Shown: piece by piece, positions 25,010 through 33,918 of the stretch | Layout: every line of letters starts with the position of its first letter | How positions within the stretch are numbered: the first letter of the stretch is position 1 | Origin: Streptomyces sp. NRRL F-2580 | Lineage (GTDB): Bacteria > Actinomycetota > Actinomycetes > Streptomycetales > Streptomycetaceae | Direction: 5' to 3' | DNA length: 63,644 nucleotides | NCBI RefSeq assembly: GCF_000720115.1 | Contig: NZ_JOIR01000046.1 | Span: 1 to 63,644 of the forward strand | Notes under the pieces: model-generated | Told to the model about the DNA's origin: nothing | Database searches by the model: none | Seen by the model: the letters and a program-made list of their open reading frames with translations, nothing else | Program-made: the position numbers and the translations under genes

Positions 25010-25906
25010 TCGCTTGGTGACTTCGGTGCACTCGGCTCCGGGGCTCGTCCGGGTGGACGCCGGTGTCCACCCGATCCCCGGGGTCCTGACGCAGCAGGCG
25101 GGGAAGGTCCGCGGCTGCCGTACCCAGGCCGTGGGGGCGGGCCGACACCACATGGGGGTGGGGGCGTTTGTGCCGCCAGGCCCCGGGCCGGTAGCGGGTG
25201 GTGCGCGCGTGCCAGGCGTAGTCGCCGGCGAGCCAGTCCTTGAGGCCCTGGAGATAGCGAGCCTCGTGCAGCCGCTCCATGGCCGGCTGTTCGCGCACAG
25301 CCGTGGCAGGTCGAGACCGAGGGCGCGTCCGACGAGCTGCGCGGCCCAGACGGCGCCGCCGGCTCTGCCCCGCATGCCGATGTGGTCCACCAGGTCGGGG
25401 ATCCGACCGAAGGCCAGGTTGTCGACCTCCCACAACGCGTCGTCGAACACGTTCGGCAGCCGCCCCGTCAGCCTCTTCCGCCAGGCCGTGTCCCTGCCCG
25501 CGCAGGTGCGGCCCATCAGATCCGCCGGCCCTCGCTCCACCGGGTTCGAGGGATCCGCCGCCCTCGGGTCGGCGGCGACTCGCCCCAGGTGGTCGAGGAA
25601 GACGCGCGCGCCTGCGGAGTCGCGGGAGCGTTTGAAGCGTTCCACGATCAGGTCGTCCAGGTACCAGCTCCACGCGTAGGAGCCGGCGAGGAGCTCCAAC
25701 TCCGCTCCTCGGGCATCCGGGTGGGTCAGCGCGGCGAACAGGGCAAAGTCCGTTCCGGCGAACTCCACCTCGTCCCACACCCGCCATCGCGCATCGGGAT
25801 GGCCCAGGATCCCCATCTCGACGACCCAGAGCAGGCCGTGACGGCGGGCCTCGTCGACATCGGGCCTGCACCGCGGCGGGTACGGAGGCACGAGATCACC
25901 GAACAT
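25010..25906 (-). pseudogene. Class I terpene synthase pseudogene
   Basis: From ATG 25906 the frame gives a terpene-synthase N-terminal half: a FxxPxxPxxxP-type start (LVPPYPPRCRPD), YAWSWYLDDLIVE near 77-89 with the Asp-rich motif at Asp84-Asp85, and a WEVDNLAFGRIPDLVDHIGMRG segment. After ALGLDLPRLC the family pattern breaks at about 25290. In another frame the chain resumes as MERLHEARYLQGLKDWLAGDYAWHARTTRYRP, the normal C-terminal helix pair with the RY motif. The intervening helices that carry the NSE/DTE magnesium triad are missing, roughly 80-100 residues. The enzyme cannot be active. The right boundary on the low-coordinate side is approximate. Confidence 0.75.
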
Positions 25907-26031
25907 GCCCCCACAGTGCTCTGCGGCCCCCCACGCCACCATCACACCCAGGAGTGACAACGGCCGAGGTGGGGACCGAGTGGTCGTCGGGCGGTACGGT
26001 CAGCGGCGGCATGGCCGGCACATGACGGGAA

Positions 26032-26047
26032 CGGAAAATGTTTTCCG
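26032..26047. promoter_or_regulatory. Palindromic operator candidate CGGAAAATGTTTTCCG
   Basis: The 7-bp arms CGGAAAA and TTTTCCG are perfectly symmetrical around TG. The site is markedly AT-rich for this genome and lies 124 bp upstream of the amidohydrolase start, in an otherwise non-coding stretch. It is a good candidate binding site for an unlinked dimeric repressor. Confidence 0.6.
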
Positions 26048-26170
26048 CAGACGCCTATCGAAAGGCCGTTCGCTGGGCATGCTGCGTGTGATCTCCCGCC
26101 GCTGCTCGACGCCCCCCACGGCGTCGCCCGGGCGGGCCTTCCGTTCTGAGCCCTCGGGAGGTAACACGCC

Positions 26171-27655
26171 ATGCAGTCGATCCCCACACCGCCGTCGGCC
26201 CCCAGCCGGCGCGATCTGCTCACCGGCCTCGGTCTGGCCGCCGCCGCCCCGCTCGTCCTCGGCGTCACGGCCGGTCCCGCGCTCCGCGGCCGCCCCGCCC
26301 AACAGCCCGTCCAAGTCGACCAGATCGCCCAGTACGGCCAGGTCGGCGACCCCGTCCAGGGAGACCGGACGGTCCTGCTCCGCGGGGCCTCGCTGGTGCT
26401 CACCATGGACCCCGCCGTCGGAAACGGCCCCCTCGGCGCCGTCGAGAACGCCGACGTCCTGATGCAGAACGGCACCATCACCGCCGTGGGCACCGCCCTC
26501 CGGGCGCCGCGCGGCGCCCGGGTGGTGGACGCCTCGGGCAAGCTGGCCATGCCGGGATTCGTCGACACCCACACCCACCTCTGGCAGGCGGTGATCCGCG
26601 GTGGGTGTACCGACCGCGACCTGTTCGGCTGGTTCGAGGGGTGTACCGACCCCCAGCGCGGCCGGCTGACGCCCTCCGCCGTCCACAGCTTCGTGCGACT
26701 CGCCGCCCTCGACGCCGTCCAGTCGGGCGTGACCACGCTGGTGGACTGGGTGGACATCTTCTCGTACGACCTCATCGAGAGCTACGTACGGGCCCTGGCC
26801 GGCACCGGGGTGCGGTTCACCTACGCGATGTTCCCGCCCAAGCCCGACGGGGTGCTGGTCACGAGGGTGAAGAAGGAACTCGTCGACCCGGTTCCGCTCG
26901 GGTCCTTCCAGGTCGCCACGCATGCGGCCCGGGCCGTCCAGGACCTCAACCGCGCGCACTGGGACATCGCCCAGGACATGGGCGTCATGCTCAACTCCCA
27001 TGTCCTGGAACGCCCCGAGCAGCGCGCCGACGACCCCATCGGGGTCCTCACCGACATCGGCGCGCTGGGGCCGCGGCTCCTCATCAACCACGCGATCCAC
27101 CTCACCGACGCCGAGATCGCCGCAGTCGCCGAGCACGACGTGCGTGCGGCCCACTGCCCGCTGAGCAACATGCGGTTGGCCTCCGGCATCATGCGGCTGA
27201 CCGAGTTCGGACGGCGGGGCGTCAAGGTCGGGCTCGGCCTGGACGGCGGGACCAACGACAGCTCGGACTTCCACGCGCTGATGAAGACGGCCATCGGCCT
27301 GCAACGCGCGCGGGCCACGGACGCCGGCGTCTTCCCTCAGGTGCACGACGTCCTGCGGATGGCCACGCTGGGCGGCGCCGAGGCCCTCGGCATCGCCGAC
27401 CGGGTGGGTTCCCTGACCCCCGGCAAGCGGGCCGACGTCGTCGTCGTGGACCCGGCCGCCCTGAACTTCGCGCCGCGCTTCGACTGGGTCGGCCAGGTCG
27501 TCTTCAACGGGCGGCCCGAGAACGTCGACGCCGTGTTCGTGGACGGACGGGCGCTGAAGCTCGGCGGCCGTCTGGTGGAGGTCGACACGGACCGCGTCGT
27601 ACGGGAGGCCGAAGCGGCCGCCGCCCGCCTCCGCGCCGCCGGCCAGGCCGGATAA
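26171..27655 (+). CDS. Tat-exported amidohydrolase (chlorohydrolase/deaminase-like)
   Basis: A 494-residue metal-dependent hydrolase of the AtzA/TrzN/8-oxoguanine-deaminase group. Residues 13-14 are twin arginines followed by DLLTGLGLAAAAPLVLG, so a Tat signal is likely and the enzyme would act outside the membrane, which is unusual for this normally cytosolic group. The HxH metal pair is His134/His136 (VDTHTH), then His277 (NSHVLE), His310 (NHAIHLTD) and Asp358 (GLDGG, where GTDG is more usual). The closing segment LGIADRVGSLTPGKRADVVVVD is the family's normal C-terminal beta domain. ATG 26171 follows a GGGAGG site. The next gene lies 71 bp downstream. Confidence 0.87.
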   Translation: MQSIPTPPSAPSRRDLLTGLGLAAAAPLVLGVTAGPALRGRPAQQPVQVDQIAQYGQVGDPVQGDRTVLLRGASLVLTMDPAVGNGPLGAVENADVLMQNGTITAVGTALRAPRGARVVDASGKLAMPGFVDTHTHLWQAVIRGGCTDRDLFGWFEGCTDPQRGRLTPSAVHSFVRLAALDAVQSGVTTLVDWVDIFSYDLIESYVRALAGTGVRFTYAMFPPKPDGVLVTRVKKELVDPVPLGSFQVATHAARAVQDLNRAHWDIAQDMGVMLNSHVLERPEQRADDPIGVLTDIGALGPRLLINHAIHLTDAEIAAVAEHDVRAAHCPLSNMRLASGIMRLTEFGRRGVKVGLGLDGGTNDSSDFHALMKTAIGLQRARATDAGVFPQVHDVLRMATLGGAEALGIADRVGSLTPGKRADVVVVDPAALNFAPRFDWVGQVVFNGRPENVDAVFVDGRALKLGGRLVEVDTDRVVREAEAAAARLRAAGQAG

Positions 27656-27726
27656 TGGCATCGCCCGGGGCCGCCGCCGTGCGCGTACGGGGTCGCGGCC
27701 CGACCGACCGGAGAGATGAAGGATCC

Positions 27727-28125
27727 ATGACGCTCGAACAAGGCCAGCGGGTGAAACTGGCAGCAGACCTCAGGCTGTCCGGGTCGGTCGTTCTGGCCGA
27801 GGACCCCGCGGCGGACACGGGTGCCGTCGCCGGCTCGCTTTCCCTGGCGTCGGGCATCGAGGGCACCGTCGAGCGGGTGAACGATCCGCGGCAGGAGGAA
27901 CAGAGCCATGAGGTCCGCGAGTACGTACGCCTCAAGTCGCTACTCGACGACTTCGGCCACCAGATGCCCACGGGGACCAGGAAGCAGCTCGAAGAGCAGG
28001 TCAGCGCACTGGAACCCGAGTGGGTCGCCCATCAGGAGCAGAAGCTCCGCGTGACGGTCCGCGTCCGGTTCGACAACGGGTTCGTCCTCGACGACGCGCA
28101 CGAAGGGGTCTTCGCCTCCGCCTGA
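27727..28125 (+). CDS. Hypothetical small protein
   Basis: A 132-residue protein I do not recognise. ATG 27727 follows GATGAAGGATCC. It is hydrophilic and rich in Glu, Gln and Val; the MTLEQGQRVKLAADLRL start and later GSLSLASGIEGTVERV suggest a small SH3-like beta barrel, followed by a helical QKQLEEQVSALE-like section and a final beta strand RVTVRVRFDNGFVLDD. No signal peptide. It may be co-transcribed with the amidohydrolase. Confidence 0.6.
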   Translation: MTLEQGQRVKLAADLRLSGSVVLAEDPAADTGAVAGSLSLASGIEGTVERVNDPRQEEQSHEVREYVRLKSLLDDFGHQMPTGTRKQLEEQVSALEPEWVAHQEQKLRVTVRVRFDNGFVLDDAHEGVFASA

Positions 28126-28363
28126 CCTCCCGGATCACGGTCTTGTGGTGCTCCGAGAGGGCAGGGGGCACTTCAAGGACGCACCCTCTCGGGTGAGGCG
28201 ACCACACGCCCGACACGCGCGGCGGGCCACGGAGGGTCCGCCTCCGCGCGGCCCGGGTGAAGGCGCGCCTTCGTGGCCGCCCGGCAGCGCGGCCGGTGGC
28301 ACTCTCGCCGTGTCCTGCCGCGCGAGCGCGCGATACCCGCGTCCGGCAGACGACACTGGACCC

Positions 28364-28630
28364 ATGAGCGAGCACCGCTTCACCCTCGAACGCACCAGCG
28401 ACGGCATCGCCCCGGCCGCTGCCCGTACACGCCACTACCCACACAACCTCCGATACGAGAGGCCGGCGGGTACCACCCGGACCAGCCCCGAGGGCCACAC
28501 CCTGCGCGCTCTGTCCGACCTCACGGTGGTGACCTGTGCCTGCGGCCTCACGACCCCGGCGCTTCCGAACGACGACGCGCGGCTCCTCTACGAGGAGCAC
28601 CGCAACGTGATCCGCGACGAGATGGCCTGA
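28364..28630 (+). CDS. Small hypothetical protein
   Basis: An 88-residue protein starting at ATG 28364. A CAC pair near residues 58-60 (VVTCACGLTTPAL) and several histidines are visible, but there are too few ligands for a confident zinc-binding claim. No known domain is recognised; short actinobacterial proteins of this type are common and uncharacterised. Confidence 0.5.
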   Translation: MSEHRFTLERTSDGIAPAAARTRHYPHNLRYERPAGTTRTSPEGHTLRALSDLTVVTCACGLTTPALPNDDARLLYEEHRNVIRDEMA

Positions 28631-28738
28631 GGGCCGGCTCTACGGCCCACGCCTCGACGGCCACGGCCCAGGAAGGCCGGGCAGGGAGGGAGCGGGGCTT
28701 CCCGCTCCCCCTCCCGCCGCCCCGCGGCGCGGGGCGGG

Positions 28739-29239
28739 TCAGGTCCGCGCCGCGGCGCGGGCCCGAGCAGGACGCGCTCGGAGGGACCGCATCGCGGTGT
28801 GGAGCAGCCATCCGGCTGCCGCGCCCACCGAGTACCACAAGAGGTCCGGCGGGTTGAAGGTCGAACCGAGCACGAGGCGGGCGAGCGTGCTGCGTCGGGA
28901 GAGGTCCGCCGGCACCGAGCTGAGCTGGAGGAACTCGACCATGCAACTGACCGCCAGCGCACTTCCGGCGGCCCTCAGGGGCGATACCCGTGGCGCCACC
29001 AGCACGACAAGGCACAGCAGGAGCACGGTGTAGAGCGCATCTCCGCCGTACTTGGCCACGCTGCCCGTCGCCACGGCCCTGAGCCCCAGCCCCGCGCCGA
29101 CGACCAGCAACGCGGCGCCCGATGCGGCCAGACGGGTCCGTACCCGGTCGGCGGCGGCACGGTCGCGGGTTTCGGGTAGGAGGGCCACGAGGTCATATTG
29201 CCAGCCGTACCGGCTCCGCCCTCCCGGGAGTCTGAGCAC
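28739..29239 (-). CDS. DUF2809 membrane protein
   Basis: A 166-residue membrane protein. Hydrophobic segments lie at about 38-57, 69-88, 90-106 and 130-148. The YGGDALYTVLLLCLVVLVAP, SCMVEFLQLSSVP and NPPDLLWYSVGAAAGW motifs match DUF2809, a family of unknown function with an acidic residue inside a membrane helix. The exact start is uncertain because the first 30 residues are not typical of the family. Confidence 0.72.
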   Translation of the reverse strand: MLRLPGGRSRYGWQYDLVALLPETRDRAAADRVRTRLAASGAALLVVGAGLGLRAVATGSVAKYGGDALYTVLLLCLVVLVAPRVSPLRAAGSALAVSCMVEFLQLSSVPADLSRRSTLARLVLGSTFNPPDLLWYSVGAAAGWLLHTAMRSLRARPARARAAART

Positions 29240-29435
29240 GCGGCCGCCCCGATCTGAGTACGCGCACTCATCCGTTCCCCGCGGCCTACCCCCACAATGA
29301 TCACATCACCGCAGATCAGCGCCCGGGGATCCGTCATGTGCACGGCGCCCATGAAGCAGAACCCGGGCGCGTGCCGACGCACCTCCGCCTGGGGATGCGT
29401 CGGCACGCACGAGCAATCCTGGAGAACCGTTCACC

Positions 29436-29981
29436 ATGGCAACACCGCAGCACCACGCGTCCGGCCAGGGCCCCGTACCGGGCAACCCCTACGGTGCCGC
29501 CGGAGGGTACGGCCAGACGCCGGCGGCGCCCTGGAACCAGGCGCCCGCGCCGGGCGGTTACGGAGCCCCGGCGGCCCCGACCCAGGTGCCGCGCTCGTGC
29601 CGCGCGTGCGGCGGGCAGTCTGCCGAGGACTTCAAGGTCCGGTCCCACGTGGGCATCCTCATCATGATGAAGTTCGAGCACCTGAACGGACCGTTCTGCC
29701 GCGCCTGCGGCATAGCGGTCGTCCGGCAGATGACCACCAGGACCCTGTGCCTGGGATGGTGGGGCCCGCTCTCCCTCGTGATCTTCAACCCGTTCACGCT
29801 CGTATGGAACCTGCTGGCCTACCGGAAGTTCAGCAAACTTCCCCCGTCGACGCCCGCCCCGGGACGCACCCACCTCGACACGGGCCCGGCGGTGCTCCGT
29901 CGGCCCCAGGCCTACGTGACCCTCATCCCCATCGCCTGGGCCGTCTGGATCATCTCCCAGGCACTGACACACTCCTCGTAG
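29436..29981 (+). CDS. Membrane protein with N-terminal zinc ribbon
   Basis: A 181-residue protein. Residues 1-50 are a Pro/Gly/Gln/Tyr-rich disordered tail. Two CxxC pairs (CRAC near 55-58 and CRAC near 89-92) can form a zinc ribbon, with HVGILIMMKFEHLNGPF between them. Two hydrophobic segments follow (about 105-125 and 160-178). The pattern recurs in Streptomyces membrane proteins of unknown role. It lies in a run of small same-strand hypothetical genes. Confidence 0.72.
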   Translation: MATPQHHASGQGPVPGNPYGAAGGYGQTPAAPWNQAPAPGGYGAPAAPTQVPRSCRACGGQSAEDFKVRSHVGILIMMKFEHLNGPFCRACGIAVVRQMTTRTLCLGWWGPLSLVIFNPFTLVWNLLAYRKFSKLPPSTPAPGRTHLDTGPAVLRRPQAYVTLIPIAWAVWIISQALTHSS

Positions 29982-30078
29982 GCGAGCGCCGGCTCCGGCG
30001 GTCGCGCGGCACGAGTGCGCACGAGTCGGCACGAGTCCGACCACACCACCCAGCAGAGCGAAAGAAGAACACCACCGC

Positions 30079-30564
30079 ATGGCGCACCACTCGCAGCCGC
30101 ACCCCGCCGAAGTCCGCGGTCCCGTACCGCCACCGCGGAGCGGCGGTGCCGCCGCAGGCCGTCGCGCCGGTGTGATCCTCACGCCCCCGGGCCTCGACAA
30201 GACGAAGGGTCCGGAGCCCATGACGTTCACCCGTGAGGGCCGCCTGGCCCGGGTCGTCCCGTTCGCCTCCGGCGCCGGCCCGGTCCAGCTGAACCGGAGC
30301 AGACGCCTCGGTCGCACCGACCGTTACGACATCGCCTTCGACGGATCCACGGCCTACGTCGTCGCGGGCGACTCCATGAGCAGCAGCTCGGCACTGCCTC
30401 AGATCGTCGCCTTCGCCAGGACCCGGATCAGCACCGTGAAGGCACCCGACACGGCCCTGTCGACGGGCGGGGTCGCCGTCGACTACAGCGCCGGCAGCCT
30501 GGCCCTGACCGAACCGGGGCGGTACTCGTACGGAACCGTCATGTTCCGGTCCCCCGGCCCTTGA
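30079..30564 (+). CDS. Hypothetical protein
   Basis: A 161-residue product from ATG 30079; an in-frame ATG at 30220 would give 115 residues and might be the true start, since the first 45 residues are Pro/Gly-rich. The remainder is beta-rich (RYDIAFDGSTAYVVAGD, then VAVDYSAGSLALTEPGRYSYG). No family is recognised and there is no signal peptide. Its TGA overlaps the candidate TTG start of the following membrane protein, so the two may be translationally coupled. Confidence 0.5.
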   Translation: MAHHSQPHPAEVRGPVPPPRSGGAAAGRRAGVILTPPGLDKTKGPEPMTFTREGRLARVVPFASGAGPVQLNRSRRLGRTDRYDIAFDGSTAYVVAGDSMSSSSALPQIVAFARTRISTVKAPDTALSTGGVAVDYSAGSLALTEPGRYSYGTVMFRSPGP

Positions 30565-31190
30565 CGGGCCGACAGCCGGCCGGGCTGAGCCGCGCGCGGG
30601 CCACTGCCGCCCGGCCCGGTGCGTCCCGGGCCGCACGTCTGATCACCGACGGGCTCGATCCCAAGACCTGGATCATCGCCGACACGCTCCTCATCGGATG
30701 GCACACCAGCCGCTTCGCCGGGATCGGATGGGGGCTCGGCGGCTGCCTGTTCGCCGCGGTCATTCCGCTGGCCTTCATCAAGTACGGCATTCGCCGCGGC
30801 CGCTGGGCCGACCGGCACGTCGGCCAGAGGCAGCAGCGGATCGTCGTGATGGCCTTCATCATCGCGTCGGTCGCCACCGGCACCGCGTTGCTGTGGGCCT
30901 TCGGCGCCCCCCAGACGATGATCGCGCTGATCGCGGCCATGCTGAGCACCCTGGGCGCGCTGCTCGCCGTGACCCCCGTCTGGAAGATCAGCGTGCACGC
31001 CGCCGTGTCCTCCGGAAGCGTGGCCATGCTCGCTCTGGCGTACGGGCCGTGGGTGCTCCTCGCCTGCCCGGTGGTCGCCGTCGTCGGCTGGTCACGGGTG
31101 GAGCTGAAGGACCACACCCCTGGCCAAGTGCTGGTGGGCGCCGCGGTGGGCGGGGCGGTCGCAGCCGGCACCTTCGCCCTGCTCCGGTAG
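30561..31190 (+). CDS. PAP2-superfamily-like membrane protein
   Basis: A 209-residue polytopic membrane protein with about five hydrophobic segments. The C-terminal half has the PAP2 plan in order: KISVHAAVSSGS in place of the PSGH block, then WSRVELKDHTPGQVLVGAAVGG, which keeps the SRxxxxxHxxxQ(D)xxxG block. PAP2 enzymes dephosphorylate phosphatidate, diphosphates or similar lipids at the membrane surface. The weakened first block makes activity uncertain. A TTG start at 30561 overlaps the previous stop; a GTG further in is possible. Confidence 0.68.
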   Translation: MTGRQPAGLSRARATAARPGASRAARLITDGLDPKTWIIADTLLIGWHTSRFAGIGWGLGGCLFAAVIPLAFIKYGIRRGRWADRHVGQRQQRIVVMAFIIASVATGTALLWAFGAPQTMIALIAAMLSTLGALLAVTPVWKISVHAAVSSGSVAMLALAYGPWVLLACPVVAVVGWSRVELKDHTPGQVLVGAAVGGAVAAGTFALLR

Positions 31191-31256
31191 CTCTCGGTTC
31201 GTCGGGGTGGCCCGTACGCCGACGGCACCTCGGGACCCCGGCGACCGCGGCGTTCC

Positions 31257-32588
31257 TCATCGGGAACGTACGTCCCCGAGGCCGGGGGTGGGGAGGGGGT
31301 CCGGGCGGTCGCCGTCGGTGGGTGACGGAAGGACGAGTCGGACCTCGAAGCCGCCGAGGGCGCGGGGGCCGGCGGTGACCGTCCCGCCGTAGATCTTCGC
31401 GCGTTCCCTCATCCCGATCAATCCGTGACCAGGTGTGATCACCTTGTCCGGCACCGAGTTGCCGCTTCCCTCGTCGGTGACCGACACCACGAGGGCGCGG
31501 CTCTCGTAGCGGATGGTGACGGCCGCCCTGGTCGGCCCCGCGTGCTTGAGCACGTTGGTCAGTGCCTCTTGGATCACGCGGAAGACGCACAGCGCCATGC
31601 CCTGCGGGAGTGGCGTGGGGGAACCGATGACCTCCATCGTGGCTTGGACCCCCGCGCCCCGCACCCGCTCGACCAGCCGGTCCAGCAGGTCCAGCCCGGG
31701 GGCGGGAGCGTAGGCACCGTCGTCCTCCGGCCCGTCGTCGGCATCGGCATCGGCATCGGCGTCGCAGTCGGAGTCGGCGTGGGCGTCGGCCGGATCCACC
31801 TGCCCTTCCGGTGGCCCTTCCTGGCCGACGCGGAGCAGTACGAGCATGCGGCGCATCTCCTCCAGCGCCTCTCTGCTGGTACGGGCGATGGTGTCCAGGG
31901 CCTGCCGGCTCACCGCCGGGTTCGTGGGGAACACGTACGAGGCCATGCCCGCCTGGAGCGAGATGACGGACATGTGGTGCGCGACCACGTCGTGTAGTTC
32001 CCGCGCGATGCGCACCCGCTCCTCCGTGAGCGCCTGGCGGGCGTTCTCCTCCTGTTGTCTGCGCAGTTGGAAGGTCAGTTCGGCGAACTGCCGGTTCCGC
32101 TCGGCCAGTCTTCCCGAGCCGCGCCCGACGACGAACACCACGGCCGGGAACAGGACGGCCTGGGCGAGGACGGTCGGCATGGAGCTGTTGTCGGCATTGC
32201 CCAGCCCCGCGTACACCCACGTCCCGGCCACGACCACCGCGCACACCAGGGACGTGCGCAGGTGACGGGTCGCCGCGACCGTGTACAGACCCAGGAGCGG
32301 GGGCATCGAGTTGATCACCGGCCAGTACCCGCAGGCGATGAACAGGATCCACAGCGCGCTGCTGGTGGCGAACACCCCGACGGGCGCGATTCGGCGGGCC
32401 AGCAGGACGAGACCCACCAGTACGGTGAGGACCGCCCCCAGCCCGTCCACGGCCTGCCATCCGGCGGGCGGCCGCTCCTGCCCCAGGAGCAGGCCCGCGC
32501 CGGCGTAGCCCAGCGCGAGCAGCGAGTCGACGACCAGCGACCGGTACCGCCCCGTGAGCTTGCCGAGGAACCCGATTCCAGCGCGCAT
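31257..32588 (-). CDS. Sensor histidine kinase, NarL/HisKA_3 type, orphan
   Basis: A 443-residue membrane kinase. The N-terminal 150 residues contain about five membrane segments and no sizeable external loop. The dimerisation box ERVRIARELHDVVAHHMSVIS carries the phosphorylated histidine, and the HATPase_c domain ends with PGHGLIGMRERAKIYGG. An Asp/Ala-rich linker (about residues 265-285) is encoded by a hexanucleotide repeat. No response regulator gene is adjacent: its partner must be encoded elsewhere. It is convergent with the PAP2-like gene. Confidence 0.88.
   Translation of the reverse strand: MRAGIGFLGKLTGRYRSLVVDSLLALGYAGAGLLLGQERPPAGWQAVDGLGAVLTVLVGLVLLARRIAPVGVFATSSALWILFIACGYWPVINSMPPLLGLYTVAATRHLRTSLVCAVVVAGTWVYAGLGNADNSSMPTVLAQAVLFPAVVFVVGRGSGRLAERNRQFAELTFQLRRQQEENARQALTEERVRIARELHDVVAHHMSVISLQAGMASYVFPTNPAVSRQALDTIARTSREALEEMRRMLVLLRVGQEGPPEGQVDPADAHADSDCDADADADADDGPEDDGAYAPAPGLDLLDRLVERVRGAGVQATMEVIGSPTPLPQGMALCVFRVIQEALTNVLKHAGPTRAAVTIRYESRALVVSVTDEGSGNSVPDKVITPGHGLIGMRERAKIYGGTVTAGPRALGGFEVRLVLPSPTDGDRPDPLPTPGLGDVRSR
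31741..31788. repeat. In-frame hexanucleotide repeat in the kinase gene
   Basis: Eight 6-bp units (three perfect GCATCG, then GCGTCG, CAGTCG, GAGTCG, GCGTGG, GCGTCG). Read on the coding strand they encode a run of Asp/Ala/Ser between the dimerisation and ATPase domains. Confidence 0.8.
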
Positions 32589-32989
32589 CGCCGCAGCCTA
32601 CGGGCCGCGGCCGAGGCAGGTACCCGGAATCCCGTCTCAGGCCGGCTGTGCCTGGACCTCTGCCGGCCTGTCGAGGCCCCACGCCCAGCCCGGCGGCACC
32701 ACGCTCAAGATCGAGCGGCCACCGTCGAGGGGCGTCGGGTGACCGCGACGAAGATCCCGTTTCCGGGACGGCCTACCGGCCGACCGGTGACACTGCTCAC
32801 ACGTGAGGGGACACCGCGCGCCGCCCGACTCCCGCGGCGCGGGCGCGAACGCGGGTCAGGGCCTGCCTCACTCCCCCGGCGGGGCCGTCGAACGGGCCGA
32901 TCGGACGAGGAACGGGCCCGGAGGGCATGACCTAGCCTGGATCGGCAACGCGAGATCCGGGGGGCCGAGCGCAAAGGAAGAGCGCGTCC
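32589..32989. promoter_or_regulatory. Divergent promoter region (kinase / deacetylase)
   Basis: This 401-bp region lies between the histidine kinase and deacetylase genes. GATCCCGTTTCCGGGAC at 32753-32769 includes a short hairpin CCCGTTTCCGGG. AAAGGAAGAG (32974-32983) is the deacetylase ribosome-binding site. Nothing else could be assigned. Confidence 0.4.
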
Positions 32990-33799
32990 ATGGGCAAAAC
33001 CACCAGTTCCGCACGCCGTCTGCGCGCGGGATCCGCCGCGGCGGCGGCCGTCCTCGGCCTCCTGGCGGCAGCCGGCACCCCGGCCCTGGCCGCGACGGAC
33101 GACTCGGCGGGCCGGTCCCCCGTCACGCCCCCCGGCCGCCACTCCGCGGCCGTCGGAGGCTCGGGATCCGTCCAGGGCGTCGCCGGGGTCCCGCTGGGGA
33201 TCTCCAGGCTGGCGCAGGGCGCGGGCCGCGACGTGGCGATCACCATCGACGACGGACCGGACCCCCGCTGGACGCCCCAGGTGCTCAAGGTGCTGCGGGA
33301 GAACCACGTCAAGGCCACCTTCTGCATGATCGGGACGAAGGTGCAGAAGCACCCGGACCTGGCGCGCGCGGTCGCCGCCGACGGGCACCGGCTGTGCAAC
33401 CACTCCGTCGACCACGACGTGACGATGGACCACAAGCCCGTCGCCTACCAGCAGCAGCAGATACTCGATGCCAAGGCCATGATCGAGAAGGCCGTGCCGG
33501 GTGTCCCCGTCGGCTACTACCGCGCGCCTGGCGGAGCCTTCACCCCCGACAGCCGGGCGATCGCCGCGGCCAGCGGGATGCGGCCGCTGGGCTGGAGCGT
33601 GGACCCCAAGGACTGGAGCCGTCCGGGCCTGCCCGCGATCATCTCCGCCGTCGAGGACAAGCTCCCCCAGCAGCCGACCGTCCTCTTCCACGACGGGGGC
33701 GGAGACCGCAGCGAGACCGTCGCGGCGCTCAAGGAGTACCTGCCCTGGCTCACCGCGCACGGCTACACCTTCTCCTTCCCTGCCCGCACCACGCCGTAG
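32990..33799 (+). CDS. Secreted polysaccharide deacetylase (NodB domain, CE4)
   Basis: A 269-residue exported enzyme that should remove acetyl groups from chitin- or peptidoglycan-type sugars. A signal peptide covers about residues 1-35. NodB motifs: TIDDGPDP with Asp87 as base and Asp88 as metal ligand, HSVDHD with His138 and His142 as the metal-binding pair, and YRAPGGAFTP as motif 3. The VLFHDGGGDR motif near 230 holds the catalytic histidine. ATG 32990 has AAAGGAAGAG upstream. The length is normal for a single-domain family member; no substrate-binding module is attached. Confidence 0.92.
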   Translation: MGKTTSSARRLRAGSAAAAAVLGLLAAAGTPALAATDDSAGRSPVTPPGRHSAAVGGSGSVQGVAGVPLGISRLAQGAGRDVAITIDDGPDPRWTPQVLKVLRENHVKATFCMIGTKVQKHPDLARAVAADGHRLCNHSVDHDVTMDHKPVAYQQQQILDAKAMIEKAVPGVPVGYYRAPGGAFTPDSRAIAAASGMRPLGWSVDPKDWSRPGLPAIISAVEDKLPQQPTVLFHDGGGDRSETVAALKEYLPWLTAHGYTFSFPARTTP

Positions 33800-33918
33800 T
33801 CCTGTCAGTGGTGGCCGGTACCGTGGGCCACCGGTGAGCGGACGGCGCGTGCGGGGCGGTACTGAAGGATCTCTCGGGGGAGCCGGAGGGCGAACGGAGG
33901 CGCATCGCGCACCGGGCG

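Noticed and set aside
2200..26000. Natural-product cluster around the transferase
   Set aside because: No carrier-protein, PKS or NRPS genes are present and the terpene synthase is broken; the genes do not form a coherent pathway.
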